Assembly: GCA_043803085.1 (NCBI GenBank) | Contig: JAZDKM010000167.1 | Coordinates: 1-8,117, forward strand | Source: JAAEQG01 sp043803085 | Lineage (GTDB): Bacteria; Planctomycetota; Phycisphaerae; UBA1845 | Reading direction: 5' to 3' | DNA: 8,117 bases | Shown here: positions 1 through 5,217 of the stretch, piece by piece | Position numbering within the stretch: the stretch's first letter is position 1 | Layout: each line of letters begins with the position of its first letter | Position numbers and translations under genes: made by a program | The notes under the pieces: model-generated | What the model was told of the DNA's origin: nothing | Database searches by the model: none | The model's input: only the letters and a program-made list of their open reading frames with translations

Positions 1-940
1 AGGCTGGAAACCGCAACGCTATTTCCTGGCCGTGCCGCCCGGGGCCAGTGCCATGAAGCTGACCTGCGCCGCGCCGGACGGGCAGGACTCCAAAGCGAGC
101 CTGGACGAAGTTTTTGACCCGACCGGCAAGGAACTGAGCGACCGCTCTGCCCGGGTGGATACCGAGGCCGGCCGCCGCAAGGTCGAGCGCACCTTCACGG
201 ACGAACTGGTCCCGGGTGTGTGGGAGGCGGACGTCTTGTCGAATCGGCCGGACCGGGATTGGCCTTATGAGTTGACCGTGCGCTTCTTCGGTCTTCACGC
301 CGAGCCTCCCCGGATCGTCGAATGGGACGACGGAGAGGGCGAGTTGACCGTAACCAACCTGTTCGAGCGGCCGCTGCCGGCGGTCGCGGACGGTCGGCTC
401 GAGGGGTTCGGCATGCATAAAGAGGACACGTTCAAGGGTCTGAAGGACGAGTTGAGTTACACGGTCAAACTGGACGAGCAGTTTGGCGCGCTGCGCGTTG
501 ATCTGGAGATGACGCCCGAGGCGTACGCCACGACGACCGACATCGGGGTTTCCGTCGAGGACGAGAGCGGCAAAGCGCTGCTTCAGGACGCGTTCAGCAA
601 CCGGACCTTCACCGCTACGGTGGACCATCCCAGTCCGGGCGAAACCGCCACAGTGAAAGTGGTCATCCGGGGCGGCTTCGCCGTCGAGGACGACAAGCGT
701 GAGACCCCGATCACAGTGAAGATCGACCGGTTGCTGGCGGAGCCGATGGAGATCAAGGTCACCCGCGGCGATTCCTCTGAAGTCAACTTCGTCCCTGGCG
801 TAGCGATCAAGCTGGAATACGAATTGGCCGGCGAGTTGCCGAAGGCCCCGGAAGAAACGCGGCCCGTGGGCTACCTCCGCTTCCGGGAGCGGAACAGCAA
901 TGACGTGGCCTTGGAGGTGCCTATCGGCATCGCCGGGTAG
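1..940 (+). CDS. C-terminal part of a large beta-rich protein, possibly a subtilisin/TPP II-like peptidase (5' truncated)
   Basis: The frame is open from base 2 (first residues GWKPQRYFLAVPPGASAMKL) to the TAG at 938-940, so 312 codons are visible and the true start lies upstream. GTG at 32 and ATG at 52 are internal codons, because the frame reads through above them in the same style. The visible protein is acidic, almost free of cysteine and has no membrane segment. It alternates short hydrophobic strands with charged turns, as in tandem beta-sandwich domains. The stretches FLAVPPGASAMKL, RRKVERTFTDELVPGVWEAD and YELTVRFFGLHAEP resemble, from memory, the region behind the catalytic domain of tripeptidyl-peptidase II-type S8 serine peptidases. 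No catalytic Asp/His/Ser motif is in the window, so peptidase identity is an inference; another secreted beta-sandwich protein is possible. Nothing functional links it to the methyltransferase after the next gap. Confidence 0.5.
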   Translation, partial: GWKPQRYFLAVPPGASAMKLTCAAPDGQDSKASLDEVFDPTGKELSDRSARVDTEAGRRKVERTFTDELVPGVWEADVLSNRPDRDWPYELTVRFFGLHAEPPRIVEWDDGEGELTVTNLFERPLPAVADGRLEGFGMHKEDTFKGLKDELSYTVKLDEQFGALRVDLEMTPEAYATTTDIGVSVEDESGKALLQDAFSNRTFTATVDHPSPGETATVKVVIRGGFAVEDDKRETPITVKIDRLLAEPMEIKVTRGDSSEVNFVPGVAIKLEYELAGELPKAPEETRPVGYLRFRERNSNDVALEVPIGIAG

Positions 941-985
941 GGTGGGACCGACAAACTCGTGCGTGTTCCGCGTGGGACCGGATGG

Positions 986-1026
986 CACTGTCAAGGAGCA
1001 GTTCTTCGGATCGCTCCTTGACAGTG
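986..1026. repeat. Perfect 14-bp inverted repeat with UUCG tetraloop; candidate terminator or RNA structure
   Basis: CACTGTCAAGGAGC at 986-999 is the exact reverse complement of 1013-1026. The 13 bases between can continue the helix on the plus-strand RNA: A1000 bulges, G1001 pairs C1012, U1002/U1011 mismatch, U1003 pairs A1010, and C1004-G1009 closes a UUCG loop at 1005-1008. This is a very stable RNA hairpin starting 46 bases after the stop of the upstream gene. No T-run follows the stem, so it is not a standard intrinsic terminator; it could be a 3'-end processing or stability element, or a DNA-level operator. It may insulate the restriction-modification cassette from upstream transcription. 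The rest of the 941-1148 gap shows no credible gene. Confidence 0.55.
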
Positions 1027-1148
1027 TTCGGCTTCATGGGAACAAACTCTGCGAACGGTGCTCGACCAGGAGAAGCTGTCTGTCGTGGGTGATGTCATGA
1101 CCTGCCCGAAACTTGACCCTGCCGAATTGTTCCACTAAGAGATACACC

Positions 1149-2144
1149 ATGAAGAACGACCCGCTACCCCGTCTCGACACGAACTCGCAGGTCCGGGAGC
1201 GCCTGCTGCCATTTTGCCGACTACAGCTGGACCAGATTTGGCAGGATCCCAATGGAAATCACAGAGTGGCGTGCGCCGATGCCACGGATGAGCGCATCAT
1301 TCACGAACTCGTAGCAGACGCCCGTCCTAGCTTGGCGATTCACGACCCACCCTACAACGTTGCAGCCTTCGAGACACGCACTATCGACGAGTACGTTGCT
1401 TGGTGCCAGCGTTGGATCACGCTCACCCACGACGTGCTCGCGGCGGATGCTTCCCTTTACGTTTGGTTGGGTGCGGATCAGAACGACGGGTTCCAGCCGC
1501 TGGCCGATTTTATGGTGATGATGCGCTCGCAACCCTTTCGCTCGCGCAGCTTTATCACCATGCGCAATCAACGGGGGTACGGAACCCAGAAAAACTGGAT
1601 GGCGCTTCGCCAGGAGCTTCTGTACTATGTGAAGGGCGACCCCGCCTTTAACATCGACGCTGAATACACTGAGATTCCCAAGATCCTTCGGGGATACTAC
1701 AAGACGGTCAATGGAAGACTGACTGAGAACTTGGAACGCGGTCGAGCATCCACGATCCGTGCCGGCAATGTTTGGGTCGACGTCCAACAAGTGTTTTACC
1801 GAATGGAAGAAAACGTTTCGGGGTGCTATGCCCAGAAACCGATCAAAAGCATCGAACGGATTATCCGGGCAAGTTCCGCGGAATCCGATATTGTTATAGA
1901 TCTCTTCTCGCATTCGGGTACCACTTTGCTGGCGGCCGAGCTTCTTGGACGCACGTGTTTGGCCGCGGACATTGACCCCGTGTTCTGTGAAATCACCATC
2001 AGGCGACTGGAGCATTTCAGGAGGACCGGTCGCCTCGGCTGGCAAAACGGACATCCTTTCGAAGATGAAATTCATGACTTCTTTGGTGCTAGCGGAGATG
2101 TCGAAGATTTGAGCACGATCGGTGCTGTGGATACGCTTTTCTAG
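1149..2144 (+). CDS. DNA methyltransferase, N6-adenine/N4-cytosine type, beta-class motif order (type II RM)
   Basis: A 331-residue enzyme predicted to transfer a methyl group from S-adenosylmethionine to an exocyclic amino group of a base in a specific DNA site, protecting host DNA from the nuclease encoded next. The catalytic motif IV is HDPPYN, residues 65-70. A long middle part, about 75-225, probably holds the target-recognition region. Motif X (QKPIKSIERII, 229-239) runs straight into motif I (DLFSHSGTTLLAAE, 251-264), then the motif II-like acidic AADID (272-276). Motif IV ahead of motif I is the beta-class order of the D12/N6_N4-Mtase family. DPPY favours adenine-N6 but does not exclude cytosine-N4. 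Motif I carries His where DxFxGSG has Gly. The ATG at 1149 follows a weak AAGAGA (1137-1142); the in-frame TTG at 1113 has no ribosome site and adds 12 unconvincing residues. Base composition is less GC-rich than later genes (30 of 60 bases at 1621-1680). Target site unknown. Confidence 0.9.
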   Translation: MKNDPLPRLDTNSQVRERLLPFCRLQLDQIWQDPNGNHRVACADATDERIIHELVADARPSLAIHDPPYNVAAFETRTIDEYVAWCQRWITLTHDVLAADASLYVWLGADQNDGFQPLADFMVMMRSQPFRSRSFITMRNQRGYGTQKNWMALRQELLYYVKGDPAFNIDAEYTEIPKILRGYYKTVNGRLTENLERGRASTIRAGNVWVDVQQVFYRMEENVSGCYAQKPIKSIERIIRASSAESDIVIDLFSHSGTTLLAAELLGRTCLAADIDPVFCEITIRRLEHFRRTGRLGWQNGHPFEDEIHDFFGASGDVEDLSTIGAVDTLF

Positions 2145-2153
2145 GGATTCGAC

Positions 2154-2888
2154 GTGGAACACTTGCAAAGAGAACTCGATCACCTCGTCGAATCGCTTCC
2201 CAATAAGCAAGAGTTCAGGAATCGCCTTGAAGACCTTGTTTCCGTCTACCCTTTCAATGAGTATGAGTACATCATCTCGACGCTTCTGGCCATGAATCTC
2301 CTCCCGCTGGACGGCTACTACGAGTTGCGTGACTCGTACATTTCGCGCAATCTGTACCTTTACATTTTCGAGATCAACTCGCCGACAGGTTTCGGAAAAA
2401 CGTGGGCTCAGGGGCATTTGAAAGAGCTCGTTCCTGACCTGGTGAAGCCGTCGAAACGACTCGATCCCGAATATTCGGGACAGTACGATCTCTTGCTCGA
2501 TGGGAAGATACGCATTGAGGTCAAGGCCTCACGCGCGGTTGACGCCGATCGGGATGCCCCACTTTATGTCAAAGCCCTCGCATCCGATTCCAAGAAGCAG
2601 TTCTGGATGAACTTTCAGCAACTCAAACCTGCGTGCTGTGACGTTTTCGTATGGACTGCGGTATGGCGGGACCGAATCCGGTACTGGGTGTTGTCGTCAC
2701 ATGAGGTGGAAACGAACAAGCATTACTCTCCGGGACAGCATCGCGGAAACATTGGGGAGGGGCAATTGCACGTTCGTCAGGACAACATTTCCGAATTCGA
2801 TTCCTTCGAAGCGAAATCGAATGAACTTGGTCGCGCTATCCGCGCGGCCTATGAACGACAGATGGGATCCACCAGAAGCGCTCCGTAG
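2154..2888 (+). CDS. Putative type II restriction endonuclease, PD-(D/E)XK fold
   Basis: A 244-residue soluble protein lying 9 bases after the methyltransferase stop. I do not recognise its named family. It is called a restriction endonuclease from a PD-(D/E)XK-like signature and its position. The proposed metal-binding catalytic site is in SGQYDLLLDGKIRIEVKASRAV: Asp112, then nine residues, then Glu122-Val-Lys124, on two neighbouring predicted strands. Upstream Glu73 in FEINSPTG lies on a possible helix and could be a further acidic ligand. Other striking segments that look conserved are FWMNFQQLKP (150-159), DVFVWTAVWRD (163-173) and YSPGQHRGNIGEGQLH (191-206). The GTG start at 2154 follows AGGGA at 2143-2147 with a six-base gap; this site overlaps the methyltransferase stop, so the two are probably cotranscribed and translationally coupled. 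GC content is moderate, like its partner. A different DNA-acting nuclease role cannot be excluded without activity data. Confidence 0.7.
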   Translation: MEHLQRELDHLVESLPNKQEFRNRLEDLVSVYPFNEYEYIISTLLAMNLLPLDGYYELRDSYISRNLYLYIFEINSPTGFGKTWAQGHLKELVPDLVKPSKRLDPEYSGQYDLLLDGKIRIEVKASRAVDADRDAPLYVKALASDSKKQFWMNFQQLKPACCDVFVWTAVWRDRIRYWVLSSHEVETNKHYSPGQHRGNIGEGQLHVRQDNISEFDSFEAKSNELGRAIRAAYERQMGSTRSAP

Positions 2889-2913
2889 TCACCTGCTACC
2901 GTCGTTGAACAGT

Positions 2914-2918
2914 GGAGG
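2914..2918 (+). promoter_or_regulatory. Ribosome binding site GGAGG setting the start of the WecA-like gene
   Basis: GGAGG at 2914-2918 lies in the 33-base gap behind the nuclease stop. The next gene has tandem TTG codons at 2922 and 2925. The spacing is three bases to the first and six to the second, so 2925 is preferred. A GTG at 2949 is too far away to use this site. Confidence 0.6.
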
Positions 2919-2924
2919 CGATTG

Positions 2925-4076
2925 TTGCCCAACCACAACACGACATGGGTGGAGATCATCAGCGCCTACTGGCCGGTGCTCGCGGTCTCATTCGGCGTCT
3001 CGCTCGTGATGACTCCGCTGTGCCGCAGGTTCGCGCTGGCCCACCAGATTGTCGATCGCCCCGACGACTACCTCAAGCCCCATCACAAGCCCATTCCCTA
3101 CATGGGCGGCGTGGCCATCTTCCTGGGTTGGGCCGTGGGCTTGGCGCTGGCCGCGGCGAGGTTCGGGACCGGACCGGCACCCCCCGCGATGGATCTTGCC
3201 CTGCTCGTCGGGATTGGGCTCGCCGGGACTTTCACCATGGTCATCGGCTTGCTTGACGATGTTCGTCACGTTCGGCCGGTTGGCCGATTACTAGCCGCTT
3301 GCACCTTGGGCATCCTGCTCATCGTTTGCGGCTTGGGCGATGACTTCGTGTTTGTCTTTCTCAAAAAATGGGGGGTTTCGTTCTTGCCGGAAGACCGTTG
3401 GGTGGGGCTGGCCCTTTCCATGCCTTTCACACTCTTTATCATCATGGGTGCCTGCAATGCCACAAACGTGTTGGACGGTCTTGACGGGCTCTGCGCGGGC
3501 GTAATGGGCGTCGTCTACACCGGTTATGTCGGACTGGCCTTGGTCCTGCACGCTCGGAGCGACGTTCAACCGTGTGACGTGCAAAGGCTGGTGCTCTCGC
3601 TGGCCGCCCTCGGCGCCACTTTGGGCTTTCTGCCCTACAATCGCTACCCGGCGACGATTTTCATGGGCGATGCCGGGTCGATGTTCTTGGGCATGAATGC
3701 CGCCATTCTCATCCTGCTTTTTGCGGAGGCCGCGGTGCTGAAATTCGCCTTAGCCGCCATTATGGTTTTCGCCTTGCCCGTGGCGGACATGTCCCTGGCC
3801 ATGTTTCGGCGCTGGCGGGCGGGGAGACCGCTCATGCTGGGGGACCGTAGCCACTTTTACGATCAACTGGTCGATCGGGGACGTTCCGTCCCTCGGGTGG
3901 TGGCCCTGGTCTACGCGCTGGCCGCCGGATATACGCTGCTCGGCTGGGCGGCCGTCGCGTTGCCGACGCGCCTGGTGGTGGTGCTGTACGCGGCCGCCGT
4001 GGTGGCGACGGTCGTCGCGGTCGTGGTGGCCAGAATGGTGCATCGTGCCGGCAGCGGGGATCATCTTCGACCTTGA
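2925..4076 (+). CDS. wecA: WecA/MraY-family polyprenyl-phosphate N-acetylhexosamine-1-phosphate transferase
   Basis: A polytopic inner-membrane enzyme of the glycosyltransferase-4 family. It is expected to move a sugar-1-phosphate (usually GlcNAc-1-P) from a UDP-sugar to undecaprenyl phosphate, the first step of O-antigen, teichoic-type or exopolysaccharide synthesis. About ten hydrophobic segments span most of the 383 residues. Family motifs, numbered from TTG 2922, are VDRPDDYLKPHHKPIPYMGG (44-63), the Mg-binding LLDD (110-113), NATNVLDGLDGL (179-190) and FMGDAGSMFLG (247-257). The cytoplasmic loop that has a multi-histidine motif in WecA/MraY here reads DRSHFYDQLVDRG (308-320), with a single His. 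Length fits WecA/TagO (about 350-390). MraY is less likely because the loop and start region are WecA-like. The tail is extremely GC-rich (46 of 60 bases at 3961-4020), in contrast with the RM genes before it. The final 32 bases overlap the next gene. The wecA symbol is family-level; the exact sugar is unknown. Confidence 0.88.
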   Translation: MPNHNTTWVEIISAYWPVLAVSFGVSLVMTPLCRRFALAHQIVDRPDDYLKPHHKPIPYMGGVAIFLGWAVGLALAAARFGTGPAPPAMDLALLVGIGLAGTFTMVIGLLDDVRHVRPVGRLLAACTLGILLIVCGLGDDFVFVFLKKWGVSFLPEDRWVGLALSMPFTLFIIMGACNATNVLDGLDGLCAGVMGVVYTGYVGLALVLHARSDVQPCDVQRLVLSLAALGATLGFLPYNRYPATIFMGDAGSMFLGMNAAILILLFAEAAVLKFALAAIMVFALPVADMSLAMFRRWRAGRPLMLGDRSHFYDQLVDRGRSVPRVVALVYALAAGYTLLGWAAVALPTRLVVVLYAAAVVATVVAVVVARMVHRAGSGDHLRP

Positions 4077-4692
4077 CGGCGTGCTGATCGATTCAGCCGA
4101 CGCCCATTTGCAGTCCTGGCGCCTGCTGGCCCGGCGGCGAGGCCGATCCGTCAGCACGGAATCCTTTCGGGCCACCTTCGGTCGCTCGAACGCTGACATC
4201 ATCCCCATCCTGTTCCCCGAGGAGACCACGCCGGAAGGTCGCCACCGGATCGCGGCCGAGAAGGAGGCCGCCTATCGCGACCTGATCCGCGGTCGAGTCC
4301 CGGTTGTGCAGGGAGCCGTGAAGTTGGTGCGCGACTGTCACGCTGCGGGACTGAAACTCGCCATCGGCTCGTCTGCGCCGCCGGAGAACATTGCGCTGGT
4401 TCTCCAGGAAATGGGGGTCACGGATTGCGTGTCCGTGGTGGTCAGCGGAGACGACGTGCGTCGCGGCAAACCCGATCAGGAAGTTTTCCTGACAGCCGCC
4501 GAGCGCCTGGGGCTGCCTCCCATCGCTTGTGTGGTAATCGAGGATGCGCCGGCGGGCGTGGAGGCCGCCCTCCGCGCCAACATGAAAGTCGTAGCGGTCA
4601 CCACCACGCACCCGGCCGAGGCCCTGAAGGGGTCCCATTGGGTCACGGCTTCGGTAGCCGACTTGTCCGCCGACCTGCTCCGCCGCCTCTGA
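4045..4692 (+). CDS. HAD-superfamily hydrolase, beta-phosphoglucomutase/phosphatase-like
   Basis: A 215-residue cytoplasmic HAD enzyme with the four standard motifs in order: nucleophile and acid Asp9/Asp11 in FDLDGVLIDS, motif II Ser109 in LAIGSSAPPEN, motif III Lys142 in RRGKPDQEVF, and motif IV Glu166-Asp167 in VVIEDAPAGVEAA. Residues about 17-85 form the C1-type helical cap, with FGRSNADIIPILF in a place typical of the beta-phosphoglucomutase/phosphoglycolate phosphatase branch. It therefore acts on a small phosphorylated metabolite, as a phosphatase or a sugar-phosphate mutase; the sequence alone does not choose. GTG at 4045 is the only sensible start, just nine residues ahead of the nucleophile Asp, as is usual. 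The gene begins 32 bases before the WecA-like gene ends, in another frame, and has no clear ribosome site of its own, so translational coupling is likely. This suggests, without proving, a role in sugar-nucleotide or glycan metabolism. Confidence 0.88.
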   Translation: MPAAGIIFDLDGVLIDSADAHLQSWRLLARRRGRSVSTESFRATFGRSNADIIPILFPEETTPEGRHRIAAEKEAAYRDLIRGRVPVVQGAVKLVRDCHAAGLKLAIGSSAPPENIALVLQEMGVTDCVSVVVSGDDVRRGKPDQEVFLTAAERLGLPPIACVVIEDAPAGVEAALRANMKVVAVTTTHPAEALKGSHWVTASVADLSADLLRRL

Positions 4693-4751
4693 CGTGCATT
4701 ATCCTGCATACCGCAACAACGAAGGTCGAACTCCACCCGCCGGAACGGTTC

Positions 4752-4768
4752 GTCGGGCGAAGCCCGAC
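4752..4768. repeat. Short GC-rich hairpin between convergent genes; possible REP-like element or bidirectional terminator
   Basis: GTCGGGC (4752-4758) and GCCCGAC (4762-4768) form a perfect 7-bp stem around a GAA loop. It lies in the 124-base gap where the HAD gene (plus) and the lipoprotein gene (minus) converge. It has no T-run on either strand, but a symmetric stem here could limit read-through in both directions. The word with its flanking CTACAA resembles short dispersed palindromes seen in many GC-rich genomes; only one copy is in this window, so repetitiveness is untested. A second, plain palindrome GCCCATGGGC lies at 4787-4796. Confidence 0.45.
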
Positions 4769-4816
4769 CTACAAGGCTACACGCTTGCCCATGGGCCATG
4801 TTCCAGCGTTGTAGCG

Positions 4817-5161
4817 TTAATCAAGTTGCAGTTTTGATCCAGATCCGAATGCCGCCTCAAGGACCGCCGTCTTGCACGCCAGACAGTCTGCTGCGGAGGT
4901 GCTGCTTCCGAACGCGGGCACCGTGCATCCCTGTCTGGCGAAATCGAGTTCCTCCTCTTGGGTGTAGCCGTTAAGCTGATCTACTCTTGCGGCCGCCAGG
5001 GACGCGAGTATCTCCGCATCGTCCATCACCCCCGTGCAGGCCTCCTGGACCGCCGGCGAAATGCCCATCGCCTCCGGCAGAAGGTTGCCCGTGGTACCGC
5101 AGCCGACAGGAAGCATCACGACGCTCAAGCCCAAAGCCCAATACAAGTCCTTCGCAGTCAC
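4817..5161 (-). CDS. Small putative lipoprotein with a CxxC motif, function unknown
   Basis: A 114-residue protein. The GTG at 5161 is chosen because GGGGAGG (bases 5174-5168, minus strand) stands six bases before it, and the N-terminus from there is a believable signal: MTAKDLYWALGLSVVMLPVGC. The hydrophobic stretch ends in LPVGC, a slightly atypical lipobox (Pro at -3), so cleavage and lipidation at Cys21 are predicted. The mature part is mostly helical and acidic, with four more cysteines: Cys42 (EACTG), Cys79 (RQGCTVP) and Cys93/Cys96 in DCLACK. These could make two disulfides outside the cytoplasm or bind a metal. I recognise no family. A longer reading that begins near 5500 would overlap the larA coding region and shows no natural protein character. 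The gene sits 56 bases downstream of larA on the same strand and may share its transcript, but its strong own ribosome site allows independent expression. Confidence 0.75.
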   Translation of the reverse strand: MTAKDLYWALGLSVVMLPVGCGTTGNLLPEAMGISPAVQEACTGVMDDAEILASLAAARVDQLNGYTQEEELDFARQGCTVPAFGSSTSAADCLACKTAVLEAAFGSGSKLQLD

Positions 5162-5167
5162 CGTACA

Positions 5168-5174
5168 CCTCCCC
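5168..5174 (-). promoter_or_regulatory. Strong ribosome binding site of the small lipoprotein gene
   Basis: On the minus strand the bases read GGGGAGG, followed by six bases and the GTG at 5161. This site decides the start of the lipoprotein gene and excludes the longer frame that extends into larA. Confidence 0.65.
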
Positions 5175-5217
5175 GCTCTCGGCACAGAGCGCGTCACCGT
5201 CCTCTTCTGTTCTCGGC

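Noticed and set aside
942..980. Nine-base direct repeat GTGGGACCG at 942-950 and 972-980
   Set aside because: Two short copies 30 bases apart in GC-rich DNA are compatible with chance and match no known element.
1019..1047. TTGACA at 1019-1024 as a -35 box for the RM genes
   Set aside because: No reasonable -10 is found 16-18 bases downstream (the bases there are ACAAAC-like), and the box is part of the inverted repeat.
900..1100. Short plus-strand open frame of 66 codons across the end of the first gene
   Set aside because: It starts inside the upstream gene in another frame, spans the inverted repeat, and has no ribosome site or recognisable motif; it is not a convincing controller protein.
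1094..1101. Palindrome GTCATGAC upstream of the methyltransferase as a controller-protein box
   Set aside because: Only eight bases long, single, and no controller gene is present; chance is sufficient.
1113..1148. TTG at 1113 as the methyltransferase start
   Set aside because: No ribosome site stands before it and the extra 12 residues look unlike a protein start; ATG 1149 is preferred, although its own ribosome site is weak.
1221..2417. Long minus-strand open frame of 398 codons opposite the methyltransferase
   Set aside because: It lies antisense to a gene with intact catalytic motifs, crosses the boundary into the nuclease gene, and its translation shows no domain character.
1019..2914. 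Similar words TTGACAGTG (1019-1027) and TTGAACAGTG (2905-2914) as insertion-site duplications around the RM cassette
   Set aside because: They differ by an inserted base, are short, and the first is part of the hairpin; this is too weak to claim a target-site duplication.
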